Shown here in pieces: positions 45,811 to 57,053 of a DNA stretch of 64,000 bases. The notes under the pieces were generated by a model. That model was not told where the DNA came from. It made no database searches and saw only the letters and a program-made list of their open reading frames with translations. The stretch comes from Lichtheimia corymbifera B2541 (Eukaryota; Mucoromycota; Mucoromycetes; Mucorales; Lichtheimiaceae). The position numbers and the translations under genes were made by a program. The stretch spans positions 186,001-250,000 of the forward strand of contig JNEU01001031.1 of the NCBI GenBank assembly GCA_000697475.1, in the 5' to 3' direction. Numbering within the stretch: the first letter of the stretch is position 1; the number at the start of each line of letters is the position of its first letter.

Positions 45811-48800
45811 TTAAGCTGTAGGAGAGGTCGTGGTAGAAGTGGCAGTGGTGTTGGTGGTAGTGAGCAATTGGTTGACAGCTTCAACAATCTTGACTGGGAA
45901 ATTACGAGCACCTTGCATTTGCTTTACAATGCTTGCAGCCTTGTCCTGTTGGTTGTTGGCGAGATAGGCCTTGACCATGGCTTCATAAGTGCTTGGTTCA
46001 CGGACAATAACGGATCGATCGGTCTCATGCTTGACATCTGCGAGCTTGTTCCAGCGTTCTTCGGCCTTCTCCATCATACCACGAGTACCATAACCAGCAA
46101 TAAAGAGATTCTCAATGTATGCAGAAGACATGGCACCAAGTTTACGCATTTCTCCATAGAGTCGTTCAGCTGATTCCAAGTCGTTGTTCTCGATATAGGT
46201 GCTGAACATGGCTTGATAAACCGAGTCATCAGGTTGAACACGAGCCTTTCGCATCTCATTGTACACAGCCTCTGCTGAAGGAACGTCGCGATGCAAACAA
46301 CCATACGAGCGAATAAGAGTAGCATAATGAGTAGGACCTGGAGAGACACCATGACGACGCTCCATATCAGTGAGAACACGATGTGCTGTAACCATGTCGA
46401 ATGGTGTGATATTCGAATGCACCTCGATCAAAAGGCGGAATGTGTGTGCTGAGGGTTGAAGACGGTATCGTTGCAACAAGTGAAAGTACTCCAAAGCCTT
46501 CTCTCGATTGGGCTTTTGCTGTGTGTAAAACTGAATCATGCTGTTGAATACACCAATACGAGGTTGGAATCGAGGATCACCAAGCATCTCATGGAAATAG
46601 CGCTCAGCACGTACATCCGAAGAACACTTCAAACAAGCCGTGATAACTGCTGCATAGGTAATCGAATTGGGTGCCACTCGATTACGCTTCATTTCATCAA
46701 AGAACTGGAGTACAAGCTCAATCTTTCGGCACTTTGCAAGCTTCGACATGATCACATTGTAAAAGTACACCGTGGGTCGAACGTGATGCTTCATTGCCTC
46801 GTCATAAATATCCAATGCGTCTGTTGATTCATCTGCGGTGCTGTTGGGTGTACAAGCAAGTAATGATGCATAGCCGTCACCATCAGGGACCATATTACGT
46901 GCACGCAACTCATCGTAAAATTCCTTGGCGCGTGGAATATCCTCAGCTCGTGCATAGGCAATCAACATGCTGTTGAGCACATTCTGTACTGCATGACGTT
47001 GTTGGGTATTGTTGCTGCTGTTGCCGTTGGCTACCAATTGGCCGAGACTATCCTTGGTCAAGTCATAGATACGCTGTGCACTGGCAATGTCCTTGTACCG
47101 AGTCGCTTGTTGAATCATATCACGGACCACATTAGGCTTGGGTATCAATCCCTTGCCCAAAATCTGTTGCTCCAACACTCCAATAGCACCCTTCAAATCA
47201 CCCTTGACAGCAAGTCCAAGTGCAGCACCCGATTGCAATCCAGACTCCACATTGGCCACTGTACTTGCTGAAGAAACTGAAGAACCGGAAGAAGTACTTG
47301 CTGATGGCGATGTTGCTGTTGCTGCTGCTCCACCCTCCTCAGTTGCTTGCAAGAAAGGCTCAAACTCCTTTTGCCAACGAGCTTGTGCGTCTGGTTTCTT
47401 GAGGCGATTGAGATGTGTCATGACGCGAACATAAAGATTGGGCATGGATAATGGAATGTTCAAGGTTCGTACGTCATCCAACAACTGGAAAATACGATCG
47501 GCAAACTGATCACGTTCCTCAATGGTGCGGAAAAGAGCCTCGTACAAGATACCATAATCACGAGAATCGGCTGAATCGCAAAACTCCTTCCATTGAGCAG
47601 TATCCTTCTTGGCAGCATCATATTGTCGCAGAACATTGGATGCCAATGGTGGGCTCATACGCACGCTGTACTTGTAGATTTGACGCAACAAAGACACGCT
47701 GACCTTGAGATTGTTGTTCTTGATTGCGAGATCCGACGCCATGGAAGTGAGAGGCGATTTGTTGTCAATAAAGTTGGTCTTTGCATACATCCCAGCAAGC
47801 GTCTCAAAGGCATGATCGACACGAGTGTATTGCCCCAATTCGATATATCCATTGAGCACCTCGCGAATCAAGTCGACATCCACTGTCATTCCCTTGGCAT
47901 TTGCCTGCTTCAATACTTCCAATGCACGATCAGGCTGCTTTTGAGAACGACACAAGCAGACATAATCCGCAATACGGCCATATTGTCGAGAAAGGTCGTG
48001 TTCCAACAATCGCTCCAATTGCTCTGTAGCCTTGTCATACTCGCCCCGGCGTGCATACATGGATAACAAAGGACCATATGTGTTGGCATCAGGCTTTGGC
48101 AAGCTTGGATCTTGACGCAATTCATTCAACACTTGCTCGATCACTGCCATATTCTCCTTGTTGGCTGCACCATTGATGATCTTGTTGTAAGGGCGAATGT
48201 TCACGCGTACATTGTTGGCACGGATAGTACGCACCACCTCCATAGCACCATCCAAATCACCAGCATCGACATGAGCAAACACATAGGCGTTGTACACGAG
48301 GACAGGATCATGCTTTGGAAGACGATTGCTCAAAGCGAGATACTCTGAGAAGCATTCATGAGCCTTGGACATGTCACCAGCGTAGCCATACATGCTAATA
48401 AGCATTGAGAAAGTCTGACTATCCGGTTTGGCTGTAGCACTTCCTTCGAGCGTCTCATAAATATACAATGCATCCTTGGTGTTGCCGCTGACAGATAACA
48501 TGTTGAGCATGCGATTGTATAGATCCACATCGAAATCCTCGGTTTGTTGTTCTTGTACAGCTCGCTGAAAGAGTGCAACTGCTCGTTCGACGTTGGCATT
48601 GCTCTCATTCTCCAAAGCACCCAGGTTGTCGATAGCCAATCCATAACGAGCCTTTTTGTGACGAAGCGTGCTCATGAGACGATTGACTTCATTGTCGCGG
48701 TTGCAGAGAGACTTTAACAAGGTTGCATAAGCGTGTGATGTAGGATGAACACCATTGGCAACCATGTCGTCGTATACTTCACACATTGCCTTGACGCTTT

Positions 48801-49314
48801 GATTGTGCTTGCGTAAAGTACCATAAGCATCCAACACGGCATCATAAGTCTGCGTAGACAAGGGTGCACCTGCTGTTCGACCCGCCACAAACTCGGCCAC
48901 CACACGCTCAGGGTCATGTGCCTTGTGGGCTTGCATGATGCGATTGTTCACCTCGGTAGGAACAATAGGCTCGTCTTTGCCGTTTGCTGCTGCCAACTGA
49001 TGATTGAATCGTGCCTGTTGATGTCGACTCGCTGTTGGAAGCTGTGATATCTTTGCGAGCTGGTGCCAACCGCTGTTGCTACGATGCATACGTCGATGTT
49101 CCTGTTGCTGATTATCGTCCTGCTGAGCCGATTTGTTGAGATGCTGTGAAGCTCGACTCGTCGTATAAGACAATTTGCCAGCAGAAACATTGCGGGTCGA
49201 TAGATTGGTAAGGAACGCTGTTGATTTTGAGCTATGGCCAGCTGCCAATTGCTTGGAGAGTGCACTTTGCCTGGCAACTGTGTTGATCAGTGACGCTCCC
49301 TTTGCACCGTACAT
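45811..49314 (-). CDS. Large mitochondrial PPR protein
   Basis: An 1167-aa intronless pentatricopeptide-repeat protein, expected to bind organellar RNA in mitochondria and act in its processing, stability or translation. The N-terminus (MYGAKGASLINTVARQSALS) is basic, hydroxylated and free of acidic residues, as expected for a presequence. After an Ala/Gln-rich linker, PPR-like helical pairs fill most of the protein, for example TYDAVLDAYGTLRKHNQSVK, TFSMLISMYGYAGDMSKAHE, TYGPLLSMYARRGEYDKATE, TYAAVITACLKCSSDVRAER and TYEAMVKAYLANNQQDKAAS. A low-complexity Ala/Ser insert sits near residues 660-690. The lack of introns contrasts with neighbours. The RNA target is unknown. Confidence 0.9.
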   Translation of the reverse strand: MYGAKGASLINTVARQSALSKQLAAGHSSKSTAFLTNLSTRNVSAGKLSYTTSRASQHLNKSAQQDDNQQQEHRRMHRSNSGWHQLAKISQLPTASRHQQARFNHQLAAANGKDEPIVPTEVNNRIMQAHKAHDPERVVAEFVAGRTAGAPLSTQTYDAVLDAYGTLRKHNQSVKAMCEVYDDMVANGVHPTSHAYATLLKSLCNRDNEVNRLMSTLRHKKARYGLAIDNLGALENESNANVERAVALFQRAVQEQQTEDFDVDLYNRMLNMLSVSGNTKDALYIYETLEGSATAKPDSQTFSMLISMYGYAGDMSKAHECFSEYLALSNRLPKHDPVLVYNAYVFAHVDAGDLDGAMEVVRTIRANNVRVNIRPYNKIINGAANKENMAVIEQVLNELRQDPSLPKPDANTYGPLLSMYARRGEYDKATEQLERLLEHDLSRQYGRIADYVCLCRSQKQPDRALEVLKQANAKGMTVDVDLIREVLNGYIELGQYTRVDHAFETLAGMYAKTNFIDNKSPLTSMASDLAIKNNNLKVSVSLLRQIYKYSVRMSPPLASNVLRQYDAAKKDTAQWKEFCDSADSRDYGILYEALFRTIEERDQFADRIFQLLDDVRTLNIPLSMPNLYVRVMTHLNRLKKPDAQARWQKEFEPFLQATEEGGAAATATSPSASTSSGSSVSSASTVANVESGLQSGAALGLAVKGDLKGAIGVLEQQILGKGLIPKPNVVRDMIQQATRYKDIASAQRIYDLTKDSLGQLVANGNSSNNTQQRHAVQNVLNSMLIAYARAEDIPRAKEFYDELRARNMVPDGDGYASLLACTPNSTADESTDALDIYDEAMKHHVRPTVYFYNVIMSKLAKCRKIELVLQFFDEMKRNRVAPNSITYAAVITACLKCSSDVRAERYFHEMLGDPRFQPRIGVFNSMIQFYTQQKPNREKALEYFHLLQRYRLQPSAHTFRLLIEVHSNITPFDMVTAHRVLTDMERRHGVSPGPTHYATLIRSYGCLHRDVPSAEAVYNEMRKARVQPDDSVYQAMFSTYIENNDLESAERLYGEMRKLGAMSSAYIENLFIAGYGTRGMMEKAEERWNKLADVKHETDRSVIVREPSTYEAMVKAYLANNQQDKAASIVKQMQGARNFPVKIVEAVNQLLTTTNTTATSTTTSPTA

Positions 49315-52300
49315 GTTGAATAACGATAAAGAGAGAGAAAAGGAGATAGAGAGAGAGAATGGGTGTCTTTTTTTTCACAAAGCAAAAGCTTTTAGTAGAG
49401 TGTAGAGTCGGAAAACCAGTATGAGTCAAAAAGCTGTTAGTCAAAAAGCTGTTTGTGCCCGGCCCCAACCCGAGTTGCGGAGAATCAAAGTAAAACATCT
49501 TGCCACCTCCCTTCTTCACCCGAATGTGCGCACACGTCTCCTTTGAACATATAATGAATGAAATGGAGAGAGTCTCATTCTCAATATAAAATGTGGTTGT
49601 TTGTAGTACTCATTGTTTGTGAATGAAAATATAATGAGTACTTTGACTGAATTACCATGGCAACAATAAATGCAACATTCTTTGTCCTGAATAAGGGATT
49701 CTTTGCTGTTCTTTCCTTTTCCACCACTCAGCCTGCGACCTATTTGGGAATCCAGCTTGCTGGCATTATCCAACACAACCCGTGACATGATGTACACCAT
49801 CCGATCGGATGAATCCTCAGCCGCCCAATTCCCTATCACTGGAGCACAAAAGGCCACTCACCCCTCTACATTCATGATAACCCATTTCTCGCATACCTAC
49901 CATAATTCGCTTTCACATCCATTTGCATTCCATTTTTTGACAATAAAACACCTAACTATATATGTCATCCCGGTTTTGCATATTACATGCTGCCAGACAT
50001 AATAACTCGAAATGACTATGAAGGACCTTACCATAGCATGTTAACCTATCACTAATCCTCGAATGCTATGTCTTGACCAACGCTTGAGAATACCGCTCCT
50101 TGACAACTTGCAGAGCCGTAATCTGATTCTCGTACCATGGCAATGGTATCCGGTATGTTACATATTCAGCCCCGTTATCACGGTAACAAAATGGCTCATG
50201 TCCTTAGTACCCTACATAAAGACCCTTTATTTAAGTACTCTCTTTATATTATTGTGCACAAAGACAGTTGGCGTATTATCCTTATGATCACCTGCGACCT
50301 TTTTTAACCTATCAGATAGAATTGCGATGAGCGTATATCCCAGCGCAGGTGTTAACGATTTTATAGTTGCAAAGATATCAAACTTGGCAATGTCTTTTTT
50401 GAGGTCAAGGTGACTTTGCCTTTACTTTTGCAATCTGTGAGGGATCATGCTTATGGTATTTTGTGCTGACAAGCTTTACAAGTAACCATGGTTTATTTGC
50501 TTTTATGTTATATTAGGTATTGAGAAACGAGCGGGTCAAGCAGGTGTGAGATGCATCGGCTTTCCACACATACATCCTTCATATTTACACTGCACATGCG
50601 CAAGGTGCTTGACACTATACCGAAAAAAGTTGAATGATTAAGTCAAGAAAAACATACAACAACACACACGCACCACCAAACATCCCATTGTGAGAGCATT
50701 GGGGCTAGACAGCAACCTAAGATACGCCTCTCGTATTCAGCGCTCTACTCACATATATACACAATGAGCTGGACATTTGCTCTTTCCAGTGAATTGAGGA
50801 AATACGAGCTAGATTTACATTCCAGCGAGAGGCTGAGTCATTGTACGATTGAATGAGCTTGCTTGTTTGGTGGTGCTGCTGATGGCTACAGGACCAGAGT
50901 CTGCACACGTGTGTATGCTTTTCTCATTTTAGGTTTTCTGAGGCTAGCAAACAACACACACGGCGGCCTTGTGTCATTCAAGGTTTGAGCTAGCTTATTG
51001 ACTATGATAACTGATGACAGATCGCTTAAGGCTTTCAGATTTAGTGTCATAAGCACATGATTGTTTGAATAGCCCTTATCATTTGCTGTTTTATATACTA
51101 TCGTATGTGCAATAACCTTCTTTTTGAATGATGGAGAGGGTAATTATACAGCTGCTGCTGCTCCCGTGACTCGAATAATTCCAAGGAAGAAACAATCCAC
51201 ATCACCAATAATGCAAGTGATCTTCATTGATGACAGTGAGCGCTGCCTATATGGGATGATGATAAAGAAATAGGTGGGGGTAAAAAATAATGCATATTTA
51301 TATACATCTGCGTGTGTCTATGTAACGTATTGAGAGTCCTTTGTTATCCCCTGAAATACTTGGCGTATATATACATGCGGGTGCTCGATCTTGCAATGGA
51401 ATAAGGTAACGACAACATGCATGCAGTCTTTGGCAGCTACTATTCCACGTACAGTTGCACACCCCTCTCTGCCTTACGAACCACCCACTCCTGAATGCTG
51501 CAGTATACATGCACATGGACCAGCGTATTTACGCTTTTCGAATCAAAGACTGCAGGTCAAAGTGAGAACAGAGCCTTTATACCTTTCAAAACGAACGATG
51601 CATATACGCTTTGTGTATGCACACATGAGCCGAAAGACTAACAAAACACGATCCCGTGCACTGACCCAAGGGGCATTTCCATTGAATGGATGTAAAATGA
51701 CTTTTATACCCACTCCCCCCAATCTACCACGGTGTACGTGTTTGGAGAAGGGGAGAGAGAGGATCAGATGGGGGATTGAAATAAAGCGTTTGTTGATCAT
51801 TTCCTTTTTCTCGCTATCTCATGCGATGATTGCATACAGTTCAAGGGGATGGTCAATGCTCTTTCACTCGTTTTCTCTATTTGTGTGCCGCGAGATTTGA
51901 GCGGGGTGATCGTGGTGGAACCACCACCTACCCCCGTGGTCATTTTAGAAATGGGGTTGCGCCAATCATGGGGAATTGGCATGTTTGTCATCACAGACAT
52001 CTTTAGCACCAATTCTTCATTTAAAAATAAAGCTACTGCAATGATGATAAGCTAAGATGAACCACTGATGTCAAGCAAAGAATGGAAGATAAAAGAAGGA
52101 AAGAGAGGAGTAGCAGGGGAGGGACGTGTTTCTGCCACATGATTCTGTTTTGACAAGAAGAGTGCATGTGTGCGTTTTCTCGGGAAGCTTTTTTGATAGC
52201 TGTTTTTGTCATTTTGACATCCGCGACGTCCATATGTTGGCTCGGATGTGCCTCCGGGGTCGAGACAACGAGATCCGGCAAAGCAAATCGAAATGGGTAA

Positions 52301-52528
52301 AGTTGGATTTATTCAATAGCTGCAGGTCAACCTCGTTCTCTCTTTGTTCCTCTTTCCTCTCTTTTCCATTCCCTCTTCTTCATTCACAAACAGAGCACAC
52401 GTTTTTCTCTACAACCAACTTCCCTTCCTTTGAGCGTTCCTTATTCTTCTCATCTCTCTCTCAATACACACACGCATCGATTTATACCTCCTCCTTTCAA
52501 CATACAACATTCGACTCACCTTTTTCAA
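49315..52528. other. 3.2-kb gene-poor region
   Basis: Only short, low-complexity or unrecognised frames are present, for example 51391-51900 (plus). No transposon protein, tRNA or rRNA is recognised. It includes the divergent upstream regions of the PPR and DP genes. The DP leader from about 52320 is CT-rich. Confidence 0.5.
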
Positions 52529-54019
52529 ATGGCGCCACCAACATCATCAACATCAGCCTTTCTTCCTTGGATAATCCAACCACAAGCCACACGTCCTTTT
52601 CCTACAGTGGTCAAACCAACTGCTACTGTGCCATTACCAGTCAAGCTTCCTGCGTTGTTTAAAGTGGATACGCCATCATCAACATCGTGTTGTTACGCCA
52701 CGATACCGCCTCATGGTCATGATTCAGTACCAGATGAAGCAGCTGTTGGTTCCACAAACTATCGTAATGAGGACGTGCATTTGTATGTGGATGACGACGC
52801 GTCGTCGATCATCGCGTTAAGACCCATCATTCGACATGCATCATCTTCTCCCGAATCCCAATCCCTTCCATCTATCCAGGATTTAAACATCATTGATGAC
52901 GCCAATACCATTACCACATCATCTCCACCACTCTCATGTGCATCCTCATCAAGTCGATCCAATAGTCTTAGTTCATGGTCACCTCGATCTTTTGATAGCA
53001 GTAGTCCTTCGAGTCGAAAAGGCTCCATTGCATCTTTGCTCAATGCATCTGATTCGGAACTCCGCATGGATACACCAGCTCGGGACGAGCTTCCGATCTC
53101 TGGTAGCAACAGCAACAGCAGCAGCAGCAAACGAGGTAGACCTATTGCTGCAAGCACCAAGCGTAAAAGAACAGCATCAGCAGCAGCTATGGATGACGAT
53201 GATGAGGAAGCAACAACAACACCACCAAAATCGTCCAATACACAAAAGGCAAATTGTGGAGGAGGATCAGTGACCAAAGGCCTCCGTCATTTCAGTAAGC
53301 TTGTTTCTGACAAGGTTGCTGAGCGTGGTGTGACGACTTATAACGAAGTAGCTGATGAGCTTGCAGCCGATATCCGTGCCAGCAAGAAACAGCGTCATGG
53401 TTATGATCAAAAGAATATTCGTCGACGTGTGTATGATGCATTGAATGTCCTTATGGCTATGGATATCATTGCCAAGGATAAAAAAGAGATTCGATGGCTC
53501 GGCATTCCCGCTTGTTTTCATTCTTCTGCAAGTAGCACCAGCAGCAGCAATGAGGACGATGAAAATAGTAACGATGATAGTAGCAGCAGCAGGCGACAAC
53601 AACTCTTGGAGCAACAAATCAAGCACGAGGAACAGCGACAAGCTCAGCTCTTTGAGTCTATGCAGCAAATGCAACGTGCAGTCAAAGATAGTCTAGACAC
53701 TTTTCTTCAGACTCAATCCCTCGTATATCGCAACCAACAACAAGATGCATTACCAGCAGCACAATCCATCGTCGAGTTTCCATTTCATGTCGTGCGATGT
53801 AATCAGGATTACAACGTCGATGTGGCCCATGATGGACGTCAAGCTATCATTGAATCGACGATTGATCATCTTGTCATTGATACGCATGCTGATGTTTTAA
53901 GGTCGCTGGGTTACGGCCAAATGTCAGTATCACAAGCTCAAGACTTGTTGCCAGACCCATCCTGGTACTCGCTTCTCAATCAGGCATCCTCCTCGATTGC
54001 TGTTTCTGCATCATCATGA
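52529..54019 (+). CDS. DP-type E2F dimerisation partner transcription factor
   Basis: A 496-aa intronless factor of the TFDP family; DP proteins pair with E2F to control S-phase genes. The DNA-binding domain at about residues 250-330 is strongly DP-like: [32 protein letters not shown], and [20 protein letters not shown] followed by [15 protein letters not shown] dimerisation helix ([20 protein letters not shown]) and a [13 protein letters not shown] marked-box-like segment follow. The N-terminal 245 residues are Ser/Thr-rich and disordered, with KRKRT as a possible nuclear signal. The ATG at 52529 is preferred to one 99 nt upstream, which adds His/Thr-rich sequence. Confidence 0.92.
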   Translation: MAPPTSSTSAFLPWIIQPQATRPFPTVVKPTATVPLPVKLPALFKVDTPSSTSCCYATIPPHGHDSVPDEAAVGSTNYRNEDVHLYVDDDASSIIALRPIIRHASSSPESQSLPSIQDLNIIDDANTITTSSPPLSCASSSSRSNSLSSWSPRSFDSSSPSSRKGSIASLLNASDSELRMDTPARDELPISGSNSNSSSSKRGRPIAASTKRKRTASAAAMDDDDEEATTTPPKSSNTQKANCGGGSVTKGLRHFSKLVSDKVAERGVTTYNEVADELAADIRASKKQRHGYDQKNIRRRVYDALNVLMAMDIIAKDKKEIRWLGIPACFHSSASSTSSSNEDDENSNDDSSSSRRQQLLEQQIKHEEQRQAQLFESMQQMQRAVKDSLDTFLQTQSLVYRNQQQDALPAAQSIVEFPFHVVRCNQDYNVDVAHDGRQAIIESTIDHLVIDTHADVLRSLGYGQMSVSQAQDLLPDPSWYSLLNQASSSIAVSASS

Positions 54020-54748
54020 TACTATTACTCCAACAACAACAAGCATCATCCCCCCCTTATTTTCTTGTCATCATGCCCCCATTTTCAATCTCCCATCATA
54101 CATTACATACACACAACATTCACGCCTTCTCACACTTTCATGCTTTCTTTGTGTTTATGCCCCCTTGTTTTTTCATCTTTTCTTTTACATTTCTATGTTC
54201 ATCATTCTTCTGCAAAAACACACAACATCATCACTCCAACCCTAGTTGTAAGTTTTTATTTCGCCTCCACAAAGACAACCAGAGCAAAGTAAAAAACAAA
54301 ATACCATTTGATTCCTCTTTTTTTACAAGGAAGAACAACTCCTAAAATGAGATTGCATGATTGTGTATGTATTATGTTTGTCATTTAAGTAAGCGCATGT
54401 GATCTACTATATGCATGTCAAAGCAACCATCTTTTGTAGATCTGAATGTAGGCTATTTTAAGCCTTTCTACTCTCTTATATTCATATCCAGTAATTTCAC
54501 CTCAAGTCATTGATGAATGGGTGGTGGGTACATGGATGGATAGTGGTGGTGATTGTGGTGGCAAAGGTACACTGTTACACGAAAAGAATCCAGCATGGTC
54601 ACACTGCCTTGGATGATTCACGATGACAACCAATCCGAGCTAGACGATCTTTCTTTTGTACCACGCACAGCTGTCATCTATATCTTTTTCCTTCCTTCCT
54701 TTTTGTGCATAGAACTCTATTACCCACTCTCCTCCTCACCCTCCCATT
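54020..54748. other. Intergenic, no gene recognised
   Basis: This is the 3' region of the DP gene and the promoter of the threonine deaminase gene. It is CT-rich around 54060-54200. No supported ORF is seen. Confidence 0.6.
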
Positions 54749-56690
54749 ATGCCAAGTGAACCACGTGCTATTGTCGAAACAGACACCCACCAACCCGCAC
54801 CTCATCTCAAGAGCAACATTCAGAACGGCCATGTTCCCTATACAGAAGGCAGCAATGAGCCCGATTACCTCCGCATGATCTTGACATCGCGAGTCTACGA
54901 CATTGTCCAAGAAACCCCACTCCAAGAGACCGTCAATCTGAACGGCAAGATCAACCACGAGAATGACGCCAAGATTTATATCAAGCGTGAAGACTTGCAG
55001 CCTGTCTTTAGCTTCAAAATCCGTGGTGCATACAACAAAGTGGCTCATTTGACACCCCAAGAAAAAGCAGCCGGTGTGATTGCATGCTCTGCTGGTAAAG
55101 AGAATCCATGTGGATGGAAAAGCAAGGAAACTGACAAATGGACGATTTATAGGTAATCATGCTCAGGGTGTAGCTATGGCAGCGCAAAAGTTGGGTATCA
55201 AAGCCAAGATCGTAATGCCAGCAGCATGTCCCGCTATCAAGGTAATGTCTATCCATATAAACATCCGCCCCCGGCATATATATATTCATATCATTGTTTA
55301 GTGGCGAAATGTCAAACGACTGGGTGCAGAAGTAGTGTTGATCGGCAATGATTTCGATGAGGCGAAGCGAGAATGCGTGCGTTTGATCGAGGAAGAGGGC
55401 TTGACCAATATCCCACCCTACGATGATCCCTATGTGATTGCAGGACAAGGAACGATTGGTATGGAAGTGTTACGCCAGCACGATGTCAATGATATTTCAG
55501 CCATTTTTATCGCCGTGGGTGGTGGTGGTCTTATTGCTGGTGTTGGCAGCTATGTCAAGCGTATCGCACCCCATATCAAGATCATTGCAGTGGAAGCGAA
55601 TGATGCCGATGCCATGACTCAGAGTCTTGCAAGCAAAAAGCGTGTTGAGCTCAAGGAGGTTGGATTGTTTGCCGATGGTGCTGCAGTACGCATTGTAGGC
55701 GAGGAGAACTTTAGGGTGGCAAGTCAACTCATTGATGAGGTCATCAACGTATCCAACGATGAAATCTGTGCAGCTATCAAGGATCTCTTTGAAGGTACGT
55801 TTTATGGGTGGGTTGGATAAGATCATGCACTGACTATGTGTGATCTATGTTCCTACAAAGATACCCGATCGATTTGTGAACCCACAGGCGCTTTATCCCT
55901 TGCTGGTGCCAAAAAGTATCTTGCATCACATCCAAATGCCAAGGGTGCACACGTCGCCATCATTTCAGGTGCCAATGTCAATTTCGATCGCCTGCGTTTT
56001 ATCAGCGAGCGTGCTGAGCTTGGTGAACAAACCGAAGCTTTCTGCAATGTCATTATCCCCGAACGAAAAGGCAGCTTCATGTCCATGATTGAGCAAGTGC
56101 TTCCTCGTGCTGTCACTGAATTTTCCTATCGCTACTCTGATCCCGAAAAGGCACACATCTACATCAGTTTCAAAGTACAAAATTTGGCAACAGAAGTGGC
56201 CGACGTGCTGGAAAAGTGGCGCACCAGGGGTATGGAAGGATGGGATGTCAGTCATAATGAATTGGCCAAGACACACGCTCGTTACATGATGGGAGGTCGT
56301 GGTCGTCCTGAACATGAACGTGTATTTAGATTTGGTAAGTATTATCATGATTCTGTTGTATGGAGTAGCGTTATTCATACGTATGATAGTATTCCCTGAA
56401 CGACCTGGTGCATTGATGCGATTTTTGGAAGGATTGGATTCAACATGGAACGTCTCACTCTTCAACTACCGTAACCATGGCGATGGTAAGCACTGTCCTG
56501 GGATATGGGATTCAAGGAAATGCTATATTTACTGATATCTCTGCTTGTCAACGTAGATATGGGCAAGGTGCTGGTCGGAATCCAAGTACCACCTGAGGAC
56601 AACGATGCATTCGCTTCTTTCTTGGAAAAGCTGAATTATTACTATGTCGAAGAAACAGACAATGTTGTGTACAAAACTTTCTTGCAATAG
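54749..56690 (+). CDS. ILV1: Threonine deaminase (biosynthetic)
   Basis: A 543-aa PLP enzyme converting threonine to 2-oxobutanoate and ammonia, the first committed step of isoleucine synthesis, normally mitochondrial. Exons 54749-55094, 55153-55241, 55302-55794, 55861-56334, 56390-56485 and 56557-56690 join in frame. PLP lysine is in [10 protein letters not shown]. Other catalytic motifs are [13 protein letters not shown] (formed across intron 1) and the phosphate-binding VGGGGLIAG. The C-terminal part holds two ACT-like regulatory domains starting near [17 protein letters not shown] and [16 protein letters not shown], so isoleucine feedback inhibition is likely. The N-terminus is not obviously a presequence; an unseen upstream exon is possible. 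Confidence 0.94.
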
Positions 56691-57053
56691 AGAAACAAAA
56701 CGCTTGTGAATAGAATTTCCCTTTATCCCAATTTCTTTTTATACATGTTGGCTTTTTAAATTGCTGGAAGGATCTGAATACGGCTGTCACGGATTTGAGT
56801 GGTAAAGCATGCTCAACATTGTAGGTGACAAGTAAACATGCATGCAGGTCTCAAATCTATAGTTTTAATGACCATGAACAAATTTGTACAAGCCATGATT
56901 GACCAAGGTCGCTTAGCAAAGTGTTATCTATCTATCCTGTGTTTGGATTGGCATGCTCCAGATTCCCACAGATCATTCAAAATCCCCAATAATTCCTTTG
57001 TTTTGAGTATACAACGACATATGTTAAATGTACATGATAGTGATGATGGAATT
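56691..57053. other. Convergent 3' regions
   Basis: A short stretch between the threonine deaminase and coiled-coil genes. No supported gene or RNA is seen. Confidence 0.6.

Noticed and set aside
46074..46379. Hydrophobic minus-strand frame within the PPR gene
   Set aside because: It is an alternative frame of the PPR coding sequence.
52759..53277. 172-codon minus-strand frame inside the DP gene
   Set aside because: It is an antisense shadow of the Ser-rich part of DP with no independent features.
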